Assembly: GCF_005889745.1 (NCBI RefSeq)
Contig: NZ_VCKZ01000038.1
Location: forward strand, 1 to 33,929
DNA length: 33,929 nucleotides
Reading direction: 5' to 3'
Source: Actinomadura geliboluensis
GTDB lineage: Bacteria > Actinomycetota > Actinomycetes > Streptosporangiales > Streptosporangiaceae
Shown here: positions 1-8,729 of the stretch, piece after piece
Layout: each line of letters opens with the position of its first letter
Position numbering within the stretch: the stretch's first letter is position 1
Notes under the pieces: generated by a model
Database searches by the model: none
What the model was told of the DNA's origin: nothing
The model's input: the letters and a program-made list of their open reading frames with translations, nothing else
Program-made: the position numbers and the translations under genes

Positions 1-134
1 GCGGCCGGAGAACCCGGAGGAGCCGGGCGGCCAGTCCTTTCGGGCCACCTCACGGCAGACACCCCATCAGCCACACCCGGCTCCTCTGGGCGCCGGAACC
101 TCAGTTCCAACACCAACAACCCTAAGGAACCCCC
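1..134 (+). promoter_or_regulatory. 5' leader of the mbtH-like operon with a long inverted repeat
   Basis: No convincing gene end or start was found here. An 11-bp perfect inverted repeat (GAGGAGCCGGG at 17-27, CCCGGCTCCTC at 76-86) encloses a 48-nt loop and could fold in the leader RNA. An AAGGA ribosome-binding site at 124-128 precedes the ATG at 135. No clear -35/-10 pair was seen; the promoter or the upstream gene may lie outside the window. Confidence 0.4.
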
Positions 135-344
135 ATGTCGAACCCCTTCGAGGACCCGGACGGCACCTACCTCGTGCTCGTCAACGGCGAGGGCCAGCAC
201 TCGCTGTGGCCGTCCTTCGCCGACGTCCCCGCCGGCTGGACCGTGGCCAAGGACGCGGACACCCGGCAGGCGTGCCTCGACCACATCACCGAGAACTGGA
301 CGGACATGCGGCCGAAGAGCCTGATCGAGGCCATGGGTGAGTGA
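135..344 (+). CDS. mbtH: MbtH-like protein
   Basis: This 69-residue protein has the full MbtH signature. It starts [19 protein letters not shown], followed by HSLWP, PAGW and WTDMRP, and carries the three invariant tryptophans at residues 25, 35 and 55. MbtH proteins are small cytoplasmic partners that bind adenylation domains of nonribosomal peptide synthetases and are needed for their folding or activity. The length matches the family. Its stop overlaps the next gene by 8 nt, and a thioesterase follows, so it belongs to a nonribosomal peptide operon (inference). No synthetase lies in the window, so its partner must be upstream or elsewhere. The ATG at 135 has AAGGA 6 nt upstream. Family assignment is near certain; the product is unknown. 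Confidence 0.96.
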   Translation: MSNPFEDPDGTYLVLVNGEGQHSLWPSFADVPAGWTVAKDADTRQACLDHITENWTDMRPKSLIEAMGE

Positions 345-999
345 GGGGGGCTGGGGACCGCCCCCGGGAGGCGCCGCGCTGGAGATCGCCGCGGTCACCG
401 AGTGGACGATGGAGATGCGGGACGCGGCCGACCTGCGCCCCGCGCCGCTGCCCGGCGTCGAGATGACGTTCACCCTCGCCGCGCTGCCGTCCGCCGACGT
501 CAACCGCGCCCTGTACGCGGCGGTCGGCGCCCGCGTGTGCTGGACGGACCGCTTCCCGTGGTCCTACGAGCGGTGGCTGTCCTGGGTCGAGCGCCCCGAG
601 CTGTCCACCTGGATCGCGATGGCCGAGGGCACCGTCGCGGGCTTCTTCGAGATCGAGGCGCAGCCGGACGGCGACACCGAGATCCACCTGCTCGGCCTCA
701 CGCCCGCGTTCGTCGGCCGCGGCTACGGCGGCTACCTCGTGGAGCAGTGCACCCGCCGCGCCTGGCAGCGCGGCGAGCTGTGGGCGCCGGACGCGGGCCC
801 CGCGTCCCGGGTGTGGCTGCGCACCAGCAGCCTCGACCACCCGAACGCGATCGCGAACTACCGGCGCCGGGGCTTTAAGGTGGCGGCGGAGACGACCGCG
901 CCCAAGCTCGTGCCGGATCCGCGGGTCGCGCCGTGGCCGCTGCCCCACGACCCCCGGACGGCCTCCCGGCGGCACGAGGAGGAGGAGTTGATCACGTGA
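337..999 (+). CDS. GNAT-family N-acetyltransferase
   Basis: The 220-residue protein has the GNAT core: an acetyl-CoA pyrophosphate-binding loop ([10 protein letters not shown], about residue 128) and the C-terminal [13 protein letters not shown] motif. Such enzymes move an acyl group from acyl-CoA to an amine. The GTG at 337 lies inside the mbtH-like gene and its first 20 or so residues are poorly structured, so a later start such as the ATG at 409 is possible. The gene sits between mbtH-like and thioesterase genes and is coupled to both. It may therefore acylate a building block or the finished peptide, as siderophore acyltransferases do; this is inference, as the substrate cannot be read from the sequence. 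The last residues overlap the next gene at GTGA. Confidence 0.85.
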   Translation: MSEGGWGPPPGGAALEIAAVTEWTMEMRDAADLRPAPLPGVEMTFTLAALPSADVNRALYAAVGARVCWTDRFPWSYERWLSWVERPELSTWIAMAEGTVAGFFEIEAQPDGDTEIHLLGLTPAFVGRGYGGYLVEQCTRRAWQRGELWAPDAGPASRVWLRTSSLDHPNAIANYRRRGFKVAAETTAPKLVPDPRVAPWPLPHDPRTASRRHEEEELIT

Positions 1000-1733
1000 C
1001 CTGGTTCCGCTGCGCCGAGACGCGGCCGTGGGCGTCGATGCGGCTGTTCTGCCTGCCGCACGCGGGCGGGTCGGCGGTGTTCTACCGGCCGTGGGCCAAG
1101 GAGATCAGCCCGGCCGTGGAGGTGCACGCCGTCCAGTACCCGGGCCGCGCCGACCGGATGGGGGACGCGCTCGTCACCGACGCGCACCAGCTCGCCCGGC
1201 TGATCGCCGGCGCGATGGCGCCGCTGATGGACCGTCCCGCCGCGCTGTTCGGGCACAGCATGGGCGCCGTCCTGGCCTACGAGGTGGCGCGGCTGCTGCA
1301 GGAGCGCGGCAGCGCCCCGGTGCACCTGTTCGCGTCCGGGACGCGGCCGCCGGACGACCGCGGCGGCGACCGCCGCGTCTCCGACCTCGACGACGACGGC
1401 GTGGTCGCCGAGATGGTCGAGCTGGGCGGCACCGACGCGGAGGCGTTGCAGGAGCCGGAGCTGCGCGAGCTCGTCCTGCCGTACGTGCGCAACGACTTCG
1501 CGCTGATCGAGGACTACGCGCACCGGGCGGGGACGCGGCTCACGGTCCCGATCACCGCGATCGTCGGGGACGCCGACGCGCACGTGTCGCCGGAGCAGGC
1601 GCGGGGCTGGGCGCGGGCCACCGACGGGCGGTTCGCGCTGAAGGTGCTGCCCGGCGGCCACTTCTACCTCGCCGATCAGCAGTCGGAGGTCATCGCCGAG
1701 GTGCTGCGCACCCTGGAGGTGCCCGCCGGCTGA
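996..1733 (+). CDS. Type II thioesterase (alpha/beta hydrolase)
   Basis: This 245-residue hydrolase matches the stand-alone thioesterases that clear mis-primed or stalled acyl groups from carrier proteins of peptide and polyketide synthetases. It has LFCLPHAGGSA near residue 18, the nucleophile elbow GHSMG with Ser88, an acid in GDADAHV (probably Asp194) and PGGHFYL with His222. The GTG at 996 was chosen over a longer upstream reading because it overlaps the acetyltransferase stop as GTGA and has a GGAGGAG ribosome site at 980-986. Together with the MbtH-like protein it marks the edge of a nonribosomal peptide cluster. A strong hairpin follows at 1751-1785. Confidence 0.93.
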   Translation: MTWFRCAETRPWASMRLFCLPHAGGSAVFYRPWAKEISPAVEVHAVQYPGRADRMGDALVTDAHQLARLIAGAMAPLMDRPAALFGHSMGAVLAYEVARLLQERGSAPVHLFASGTRPPDDRGGDRRVSDLDDDGVVAEMVELGGTDAEALQEPELRELVLPYVRNDFALIEDYAHRAGTRLTVPITAIVGDADAHVSPEQARGWARATDGRFALKVLPGGHFYLADQQSEVIAEVLRTLEVPAG

Positions 1734-1750
1734 CCCCCGGCACGGCGGAC

Positions 1751-1785
1751 GGGCCGCCCCCACGGAGTCCGGGTGGGGACGGCCC
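1751..1785. terminator. Strong hairpin between convergent genes, likely bidirectional terminator
   Basis: GGGCCGCCCCCAC (1751-1763) pairs with GTGGGGACGGCCC (1773-1785) except for one mismatch, leaving a 9-nt loop. It lies between the thioesterase stop (1733, +) and the protease stop (1824, -), where a shared terminator is expected. A short T run (ccctttc) follows on the + strand. Confidence 0.75.
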
Positions 1786-1823
1786 GCCCTTTCACGGTGC
1801 CGTCCGCTCGGGGAGCGGCGGCA

Positions 1824-2882
1824 TCAGTAGACGCTCAGGCCGTAGCGGCTGAGCGGCTCGGTGACCGGCTGGAAGAAGGTCGTCCCGCCGGAGGAGCAGT
1901 TGCCGCTGCCGCCGGAGGTCAGGCCGAGCGCGGTGGACCCGGCGAACAGGGAGCCGCCGCTGTCGCCGGGCTCGGCGCACACGGTGGTCCGGATGAGGCC
2001 GCTGACGCTGCCCTCCTGGTAGTTCACCGTCTGGTTGAGCGCGGTGACCCGGCCGTTGTGCAGGCCGGTGGTGCTGCCGCTGCGGTACACGGTCTGCCCG
2101 ACCGCGGCGTTCCCGGCGCTCGTGATGTCGCGAGTGCCGGACCCGTACAGGCTGACGCTGCCCTGCGTGTCGGTGGGCGTCGAGCTGTACTGCACGACCC
2201 CGTAGTCGTTGCCGGGGAAGCTGCTGGCCACGGTGCGGCCCAGCGTCCGGCCCGAGCTGTCGGTCCAGGTCGTGCCGATGTTGGTGCAGTGCCCGGCGGT
2301 GACGAAGTAGTACGTGCTGCCGGACCGGACGTTGAAGCCCAGCGAGCAGCGCGCGCCGCCGGTGTAGATGGCCTCGCCGCCGCGGGTGAACTTCTGGAAC
2401 TTCCCGGCGACCCGCTCGGTGCGGACGGCCGCGCCCTGCTTGGCGGCGGCGGCCTTCACCTTGGTGAGCTTGGCGCCCGTGACCGTGCTGTCCATGCTGA
2501 GCACGACCTGGTTGGACGCCGGGTCGACGGCCCAGGCGGTGCCCGGGACGGTCGCCTCGCGCTTCAGCGCCGCCATGACCTTGTCGAGGTCGGCGCCGCT
2601 GCGCGACACGGTCTGCGGCACCGCGCCCGCGGCGCGGACCGCCTGCGCGGCCTGCGCGCCGGTGACCGTGACGACCAGCTGTCCGCCCTTGAGGTAGGAG
2701 CCGGCGGACTGGGAGCCGAGCTGGTGCGCGAGCGAGGTGGCCAGCGTGCCGGGCGCCGCGGGAGCTGCGGGCGCGGCGGGGCTGGCGGACGCGGCGGGAG
2801 CGGCCGCGAGGGTGGCGGCCACGAGACCGGCCGCGGCCGTGGTGACGGCGGCGGCGGCGACGCGCCTGTGACGGTTGTTCAC
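1824..2882 (-). CDS. Secreted streptogrisin / alpha-lytic-type serine protease (S1)
   Basis: This 352-residue preproprotein begins with a basic stretch and an alanine-rich hydrophobic signal peptide, probably cleaved after an ASA near residue 34. A prodomain follows (about 50-165), which in this family acts as a folding chaperone. The mature protease starts near [14 protein letters not shown] (about 172). The catalytic triad is visible: His198 in TAGHC, Asp226 in GNDYGVV and Ser308 in GDSGGSL. Four cysteines in the mature part (179, 199, 302, 329) fit two disulfides. The start is GTG at 2882 with GGAGG upstream. It is probably an extracellular, self-maturing protease. It has its own transcript: the left neighbour is convergent and the right neighbour divergent. 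No extra binding domain is present. Confidence 0.95.
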   Translation of the reverse strand: MNNRHRRVAAAAVTTAAAGLVAATLAAAPAASASPAAPAAPAAPGTLATSLAHQLGSQSAGSYLKGGQLVVTVTGAQAAQAVRAAGAVPQTVSRSGADLDKVMAALKREATVPGTAWAVDPASNQVVLSMDSTVTGAKLTKVKAAAAKQGAAVRTERVAGKFQKFTRGGEAIYTGGARCSLGFNVRSGSTYYFVTAGHCTNIGTTWTDSSGRTLGRTVASSFPGNDYGVVQYSSTPTDTQGSVSLYGSGTRDITSAGNAAVGQTVYRSGSTTGLHNGRVTALNQTVNYQEGSVSGLIRTTVCAEPGDSGGSLFAGSTALGLTSGGSGNCSSGGTTFFQPVTEPLSRYGLSVY

Positions 2883-3205
2883 TTGTGCCTCCAGCGGGGG
2901 GATTGGCGCACCCTTGTGGTGCGCCGGAGGTCTTGGACATGGTGTAAGACCGGCAAGGCGGACGAAAGACGCAGAAGGTGCCTAATTACGACCGCGCGCG
3001 TTGTCACCCTGGGGGCGTGCGCGTGGTCAGTCGGGCCGCGTCCGCCCGCACCCCGCGAAACCGAACGCGATTATGTTTCGGGATGGGCCGGGCGGCCACT
3101 GGGCCTCCCCGGCGCGGCGTTCCGCACGTACAGTCGGGAGGACGGGGGATCGGGCCGACGACGCGGATCCCCCCGCCCCCCGGTTCCCCGGCACGGGAGT
3201 GCCCC
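2883..3205. promoter_or_regulatory. Divergent intergenic region between protease and ABC ATPase genes
   Basis: These 323 bases must hold the promoters of both the protease (-) and the ABC ATPase (+). The part around 2940-3080 is less GC-rich than the flanks, with stretches such as cctaattacg and cgattatgttt, which fits promoter DNA, but I could not fix a convincing -35/-10 pair. GGGAG at 3195-3199 is the probable ribosome site for the ATG at 3206. No gene was seen here. Confidence 0.4.
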
Positions 3206-4195
3206 ATGGGTGTCGAGATCCGGGTGGAAGGGCTGCGGAAGTCGTTCGGGCGGCAGGTCATCTGGGAGGACGTGTCGCTCACGATCCCGGCGGGCGAGAT
3301 CTCCGCCCTGCTCGGGCCGTCCGGCACCGGCAAGTCGGTGTTCCTGAAGAACCTCGTCGGGCTGCTGCGCCCCGACCGCGGCCACGTCTACGTCGGCGGC
3401 GGCGACGTCCCCCGGCTGCGCGAGCACGAGCTCTACGAGATGCGCCGCCAGTTCGGCGTGCTGTTCCAGGACGGCGCCCTGTTCGGCTCCATGAACATCT
3501 ACGACAACATCGCCTTCCCGCTGCGCGAGCACACGAAGAAGGGCGAGTCGGAGATCCGGCGCATCGTGCTGGAGAAGATGGACATGGTGGGCCTCAGCGG
3601 GTCGGAGGACAAGCTGCCCGGCGAGATCTCCGGCGGGATGAAGAAGCGGGCCGGGCTCGCCCGCGCCCTCGTCCTGGACCCGCAGATCATCCTGGCCGAC
3701 GAGCCGGACTCCGGCCTCGACCCCGTCCGCACCGCCTACCTCAACCAGCTGTTCGTCGACCTCAACACCGAGCTCGGCGCCACCTTCCTCATCGTCACCC
3801 ACGACATCGGCACCGCCCGCGTCCTGCCGGACAACCTCGGCCTGCTGTTCCGCCGCGGCCTGGTCATGTTCGGGCCGCGCGAGATGGTGCTGTCGAGCAC
3901 GCACCCGGCGGTGCACCAGTTCTTCAACGCGCGCCGCGAGGGCCCCATCGGGATGGCCGAGGAGCGGGACGCCGCCGACACCGCCGCCGAGCCGCGCACC
4001 CCGCCGATGCCGGCGCCGATCCAGCCGCAGCTGATGCCGAGCGACGGCCGGATGCGTCCCGCGATGCGGCGCCCCGGCGCCTGGCTGCGCGAGCACGGCA
4101 TCACCCCGCCGCCCGGCTCGTTCGTCGACGAGCAGGGCCGCGACTGGCTCAACGACTGGGACGCCCTGGCGGCGCAGCGCCAGTGGCGCCCCTAG
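3206..4195 (+). CDS. ABC transporter ATPase, Mce/MlaF (Mkl) type
   Basis: This 329-residue ATPase has Walker A GPSGTGKS (37-44), Q-loop Gln88, signature SGGMKKRAGLARAL (142-155), Walker B IILADEP (161-167, Glu166) and switch His199. The SGGMKKRAGLARAL form is typical of MlaF/Mkl ATPases, which power lipid or sterol import by Mce systems together with YrbE permeases. No yrbE or mce gene is near, so it probably serves a complex encoded elsewhere. After about residue 245 comes a tail of 80 residues, Pro/Met-rich and then with a basic, Trp-containing end; I do not recognise it as a domain. The start at 3206 was chosen because the ABC fold begins there and GGGAG precedes it. Its TAG stop shares CTAG with the convergent neighbour. 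Confidence 0.9.
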   Translation: MGVEIRVEGLRKSFGRQVIWEDVSLTIPAGEISALLGPSGTGKSVFLKNLVGLLRPDRGHVYVGGGDVPRLREHELYEMRRQFGVLFQDGALFGSMNIYDNIAFPLREHTKKGESEIRRIVLEKMDMVGLSGSEDKLPGEISGGMKKRAGLARALVLDPQIILADEPDSGLDPVRTAYLNQLFVDLNTELGATFLIVTHDIGTARVLPDNLGLLFRRGLVMFGPREMVLSSTHPAVHQFFNARREGPIGMAEERDAADTAAEPRTPPMPAPIQPQLMPSDGRMRPAMRRPGAWLREHGITPPPGSFVDEQGRDWLNDWDALAAQRQWRP

Positions 4196-7100
4196 CGGGC
4201 GGGCCGCTCCGGGAAGGTTCTGAGGACGACCGGGCCGAGCAGGCCGGAGGTCCGCTGGCCCGCGAAGACGAAGTGGGTGGGACTCGTGTCGTCGAGGTGG
4301 GGCGCGAGGGTGCCGTAGACGGTGACCTCGATCTCGTTGCGGCCGGCGCGCAGGGCGGGGCCGAGGTCGAAGGCGTACGGGGAGCAGATCCGCACGCCCG
4401 CCGCGCGCCCGTTCACCGCCACCTCGGCGGTGCCGCGGACGCGGCCGAGGTCGAGTTCGGCCGCGCCGGGAGCCGCCGGCAGGTCCAGGACGCGCCGGTA
4501 GCGGACGCCGCCGCTGTATCCGGCGAGCCCCGCGTCCTCCCAGTCGCCGAGCTCGATCGTGCCCGCGCCGGCGGTGAACGCGACCGGCCCCGCGAGCGCC
4601 GCGCCCCCGCGGTGCTCCGGACGGGTCCGCAGCCGCAGTTCGGCGGTCGCGGCCGGCCGCGCGCCGCCGGGGAGTTCGAGGTCGAAGCGCCCGGCGCCGT
4701 CGTGCGCGGCGGGGAGCGGGACGCCGTCGAGGAGGACGGCGGTGACCTCGGCCCGCGCGGTGAAGCGCATCCGCGTCGCACCCGGCGGCACCGCGAAGCG
4801 CAGCCGCTCGGCCCCGGGCGGGGCGCCGGGGTCGGCGAAGGCCGCGGGCAGGACGGCGCCGTCGCCCGGGGCGTCCTCCAGCCAGTGCGCGCCGGGCAGC
4901 GGGTGCGGGCGGCGCCGCAGGTGGAGGGCGGCGGGGTCGCCGGTCTGCGCCCGCCGGGGCACGACGGCCGCCGCGGCGTCGTCGCGGGACGCGGTCCAGC
5001 CCGCGCCGGACACGACCGGGCCGTCCACCAGCACCGCCGCCGCGCTCGCGCCCTCGGTGAGGACGAGGGTGAGGCGGGCGCCGGGCGCGTCCGGCAGGTC
5101 GTAGCGGCCGACGCGGGGCGCCGCCTGCTCGGCGTAGGGGTCGAAGCCGCCCTGCCGGCCGATCTCCGCCCCGTCGAGCAGCACGCGGCACGGGGACGCG
5201 GACGCCACCTGCAGGACGGACGGGCCGGTACCGTCCGGCAGCCCGGCGGTGAAGGCGACCCGCGCGCCGGGGCGCGGGGCCCCGCCCGCGGTGATCCACT
5301 CGGGCCGGACGCAGCGCGCCGGGTCGGTCGCGACGGACACGTGCCCGCGCAGCCGCACGTCCTCGTCGGGGACCAGGCGGATCTCCAGCAGGTGCTCGCC
5401 CGGTGAGAGCGGCTCCCCGGCCACCGCGAGGTAGCCGCGGTCGTCGAGCGCAACCTCGGTTTCGTCCACGAGGAGAGTCTTGGCGGCGGCGAAGCCGAGC
5501 ACGGGGAAGCCGCCGGGAGCGGGCACGGTCACGCGGGTGCGCAGCACCACCGCCTGACCGGCCTCGACGTCGCCGAAGTCGAGGAACTCCTCGGGCACGT
5601 GCCCCTTCGGGCCGAGCACCTGCCGGTGGACGGGGTCCTTGCGGATGCCGCGGGTGTCGGAGTAGACGACCGGCTGCCACTCGCCCCCGGCGGACCAGCG
5701 CCCGTGCGGGCCGAACGTCGCGTAGGCCGGGGTCCACTCGGGGTCGTCCTCCGCTCGGTGCCAGAACTGCCAGCGCTCCACCGGCGCCATCTCACCGGCG
5801 GGGCGGGCGAAGTCGCCCCAGGTGTTGTCGAGCGTCGGCACCAGTTCCATGTCCCAGGTCGAGCCCAGGTCGAGTTCGGTCGCGGGGCGGCGCGGGACGG
5901 GCGCCGCCGCCTCCTCCGGACGGTCCGTGTCCATGCCGGAGCCCGTGCCGGGGAACACCAGCAGCGCGGCGGGGCCGTCGTCGAACGGCACGACGACCTC
6001 CGTGTCCGGGCCCGCCGTGGTCGCGGGCAGTTCCCGGGGCGGGCCGCCGAACGGGCTCACCAGGTACGCCGGGCCCGTTACGCCGCGGACCCGGACCGGC
6101 ATGTCGCGGTGGTAGCGGCCGGGGTCGAAGTCGTAGGTCACGTCCAGCCAGCCGAGGTCGATGCCGCGCTCGTCGGGGCGGCCCACCGACACGCGCGACG
6201 CCATCGACTCGGCCGCCGTCACGAACACCACCGTCGCGCCGTCCACCTCGCGGACCAGGGCCGGGACCGGCGCCTCGACCCGCCGCGCCGACTCCAGCAC
6301 CGGGCCGAGCGCGGCGGCGTCCGGCACCGTCTCCAGGAGTCCGGCCAGCCGGGCGACGGCCTCGCCGGCGCCCGGGTCGCCGACGCCGTGCCGGGGCGGC
6401 GGGCCGACGGCCACCACCCGGCCGCCCGCTTCGACCAGCGCGACCAGCCGCCGGGCCGTCTCCCCTTCGAGGACCGTGCAGGCGGGGAGCAGGACCGTCC
6501 CGTAGGACTCGTCCGCGACGTTCAGCCGGCCGTCCGCGACCGCGGCGCGCTGGACGGAGTCGTCGTCGATGACGTCGGCGTCCACGCGGAGCCGGTCGAG
6601 GGCGCCGGGCACCATCTGGAACCACGCCATGTCGCCGGTCAGCGCCCGGTACGTGTCCTGGGCGAGGGCGGCGGAGGCGTCCACGCCGTCGAGCCGCGTG
6701 CCCGCCTGGGCCGTCGCGGTCGGGAACAGCACGGCCGTGTCGCAGACATGGCGGCCGAGCGACAGGGCCGCGCACAGCCGCGCGACCGCGTCGGCGAAGA
6801 CCCGGTGGTGCGGCCAGTAGGGCTGCCGCCAGTCGGTCGAGGGCGGCGCCCACTCCCACCAGCCCGCCTTGGTCGAGTAGTAGACCGCGTGCGGGTTGTA
6901 GAGGGTCGCGCCGGCGCGCAGCCACGGCAGCAGCCAGTCGAAGGTCTCCTCCAGCGTCCCGCCCCACCCGCTGGAGTGGAACGCCTCGATCCACACCCGG
7001 TCCCGGCCGTACAGGTGGGCCAGGGACGCGTGGATCCGGGCGTCGCCGTGGTGGTCGGAGCCGGGCGCGCCGAACCAGCGGTGGGTGCGGGCGTAGTCGG

Positions 7101-7905
7101 CGTACAGGCGCACGCCGTCCACCGGGTGCCCGGCGCGGGCCGGGTCCTGCTGGTCGCAGCCGTGCAGCAGCCCGTGCCGCTCGTGCCATTCGGCCAGCGG
7201 CCGGAAGAACGCCTCCTCGGCCAGTTCCGCGCGGGTGAGGTGGTAGTCGCGGCGCACCTCGCCCGCCTCCGCGCCGCCGCCGTCCTTCCACAGGGCCGGC
7301 AGGTGCGGGGTCGGGTCGTAGCCGCGGCGGGCGGCGAACTCCGCCGCGAACCCCTCCGTCCAGGTCGGCAGCGCGGGCAGCTCGTCCTGGAAGGACCCGG
7401 CGATCACGCTGCCGAAGCGGTGTCCGAGCCGCCGCTCGAACTCGCCGTGGACGCGGTCGAGCAGCTCCGCGCACGCCGCCGCCGACAGGTAGTCGAAGCC
7501 GCGCGCCGACGTGCTCCCGTCCGGCTCCAGCCACTGCCCGGCGAACCCGGGGACGTCGCGCACCAGCCGCGCCTGGAGGTCGGCGCCGGAGAAGCCGAGC
7601 TGGTCGTAGAACCACAGCGACGTCCCGAGCCGGGCGGCGTCCTCGCACACCCCGTCGAGCAGCTCCCACCAGGCGTCGGTGAAGAACGCCGGGTCGTCGG
7701 CGTCGGAGCCGAACATCGGGCCGGACGGCGCCAGGTTGAGGATCACCAGGTTGTGCACGCCGCCCGCGGCGAAGCGCTCCAGCTGGTCGCGCAGCCGCCG
7801 CCGGTCGAGCCGCTCGCCGCTCCACCACCAGATGGGCGCGGGGGAGTACGCGCGGGGCGGCGCGTCCAGCACCGCCCGGAGCCGCTCCGGAATCACCGGG
7901 CTCAT
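4192..7905 (-). CDS. GH106-like glycoside hydrolase, putative alpha-L-rhamnosidase
   Basis: This 1237-residue protein resembles the large GH106-type hydrolases. It has an N-terminal PIWWWSGE segment (24-31), LWFYDQLGFSG (97-107), LYNPHAVYYSTKAGWW (335-350) followed by APPSTDWRQPYWPHHRVF, and GRHVCDTAVLFP (384-395). The C-terminal third looks like beta-sandwich domains. No signal peptide is seen, so it should act in the cytoplasm on imported oligosaccharides. It is the last gene of the operon, coupled to the permease by an ATGA overlap (7902-7905). With GH78 at the other end, it suggests two different rhamnosidic linkages are cut (inference). The family call rests on remembered motifs; another large family with a similar TIM barrel is possible. 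Confidence 0.72.
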   Translation of the reverse strand: MSPVIPERLRAVLDAPPRAYSPAPIWWWSGERLDRRRLRDQLERFAAGGVHNLVILNLAPSGPMFGSDADDPAFFTDAWWELLDGVCEDAARLGTSLWFYDQLGFSGADLQARLVRDVPGFAGQWLEPDGSTSARGFDYLSAAACAELLDRVHGEFERRLGHRFGSVIAGSFQDELPALPTWTEGFAAEFAARRGYDPTPHLPALWKDGGGAEAGEVRRDYHLTRAELAEEAFFRPLAEWHERHGLLHGCDQQDPARAGHPVDGVRLYADYARTHRWFGAPGSDHHGDARIHASLAHLYGRDRVWIEAFHSSGWGGTLEETFDWLLPWLRAGATLYNPHAVYYSTKAGWWEWAPPSTDWRQPYWPHHRVFADAVARLCAALSLGRHVCDTAVLFPTATAQAGTRLDGVDASAALAQDTYRALTGDMAWFQMVPGALDRLRVDADVIDDDSVQRAAVADGRLNVADESYGTVLLPACTVLEGETARRLVALVEAGGRVVAVGPPPRHGVGDPGAGEAVARLAGLLETVPDAAALGPVLESARRVEAPVPALVREVDGATVVFVTAAESMASRVSVGRPDERGIDLGWLDVTYDFDPGRYHRDMPVRVRGVTGPAYLVSPFGGPPRELPATTAGPDTEVVVPFDDGPAALLVFPGTGSGMDTDRPEEAAAPVPRRPATELDLGSTWDMELVPTLDNTWGDFARPAGEMAPVERWQFWHRAEDDPEWTPAYATFGPHGRWSAGGEWQPVVYSDTRGIRKDPVHRQVLGPKGHVPEEFLDFGDVEAGQAVVLRTRVTVPAPGGFPVLGFAAAKTLLVDETEVALDDRGYLAVAGEPLSPGEHLLEIRLVPDEDVRLRGHVSVATDPARCVRPEWITAGGAPRPGARVAFTAGLPDGTGPSVLQVASASPCRVLLDGAEIGRQGGFDPYAEQAAPRVGRYDLPDAPGARLTLVLTEGASAAAVLVDGPVVSGAGWTASRDDAAAAVVPRRAQTGDPAALHLRRRPHPLPGAHWLEDAPGDGAVLPAAFADPGAPPGAERLRFAVPPGATRMRFTARAEVTAVLLDGVPLPAAHDGAGRFDLELPGGARPAATAELRLRTRPEHRGGAALAGPVAFTAGAGTIELGDWEDAGLAGYSGGVRYRRVLDLPAAPGAAELDLGRVRGTAEVAVNGRAAGVRICSPYAFDLGPALRAGRNEIEVTVYGTLAPHLDDTSPTHFVFAGQRTSGLLGPVVLRTFPERPAR

Positions 7906-8729
7906 CCCTTCAGCCCGCTCGCGAAGCCCTTGATGACGTAGCGCTGCAGCACCAGGAACACCGCCAGGATCGGCAGCGAGGCCAGCACCAGCCCGGCGAA
8001 CACGAGCCCGTTGTCCGAGACGTACTGGCCGACGAAGGAGAAGATCTTCACCGGGACCGTCTCGCGGGTCGAGCCGCCGAGGTACAGCAGCGGCGTGAAG
8101 AAGTCGTTCCAGATGAACACCGCGTTGAGGATCAGCACGGTGCCGGTGATCGGCCGCAGCAGCGGGAACACCACCCGGGTGAACGCCTTGACGTGGCCCG
8201 CGCCGTCGATCAGCGCGGCGTGCGCGTAGTCGGCCGGCAGCGCCCGGATGAACCCCGTGTAGAGGAAGATCGTGAAGGGCAGCTGGATCCCGGTGTAGAA
8301 GATGATCATCGCCGGGTAGGAGCCGAGCAGCCCGGCCCCGTCCACCAGCTTGAACAGCGGGATCATGCCGAGCTGGAACGGCAGCACGATGCCGAGCAGG
8401 AACAGCACGTACAGGCCGTAGCCCAGCCGGGACGCCTGCCGCGACAGGAAGTACGCGGCGAACGAGCCGATCGCGATCAGCGCCAGCAGGCTCACCACCG
8501 TGATCACCGTGCTGTTGAACAGCGCCGGGCCGAGCTCCGCGCGCGTCCAGGCCGCGGAGTAGTTGTCCAGCGCCGGGTCCGACGGCAGGGCCAGCGGCGA
8601 CTCGGCGACCGCCCGCTGGTCCTTGAGCGACAGCGTGACGAGGGCGTACACGGGGAACAGGAAGGCGACGGCGACCGCGATCATCACCAGTTCCAGCCCG
8701 AACGTCCGCAGCCCGTACCGCACGTTCAC
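7902..8729 (-). CDS. Carbohydrate ABC transporter permease (MalG/CUT1 type)
   Basis: This 275-residue membrane protein has about six hydrophobic segments, the first near residues 12-32. The coupling-loop motif HAALIDGAGHVKAFTRVVFP is the EAA loop that contacts the ATPase in CUT1 sugar importers, and the ending (RYVIKGFASGLKG) is typical of MalG-like permeases. The GTG at 8729 overlaps the previous stop as GTGA, which fixes the start, and the end overlaps the next gene as ATGA. It pairs with the MalF-type permease just upstream to form the channel for the sugar delivered by the lipoprotein. No ATPase gene is in the operon; a shared MsiK-type ATPase is the usual solution in actinomycetes (inference). 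Confidence 0.94.
   Translation of the reverse strand: MNVRYGLRTFGLELVMIAVAVAFLFPVYALVTLSLKDQRAVAESPLALPSDPALDNYSAAWTRAELGPALFNSTVITVVSLLALIAIGSFAAYFLSRQASRLGYGLYVLFLLGIVLPFQLGMIPLFKLVDGAGLLGSYPAMIIFYTGIQLPFTIFLYTGFIRALPADYAHAALIDGAGHVKAFTRVVFPLLRPITGTVLILNAVFIWNDFFTPLLYLGGSTRETVPVKIFSFVGQYVSDNGLVFAGLVLASLPILAVFLVLQRYVIKGFASGLKG

Noticed and set aside
2978-3205. A 76-codon upstream extension of the ABC ATPase
   Set aside because: The extension is low-complexity, lacks conservation-like features, and a GGGAG ribosome site directly precedes the ATG at 3206.
3001-5737. Very long overlapping reading frames on both strands, rich in Arg, Ala, Gly and Pro
   Set aside because: Third-position GC bias creates long stop-free shadows. 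These frames have no motifs and lie over genes with clear families.
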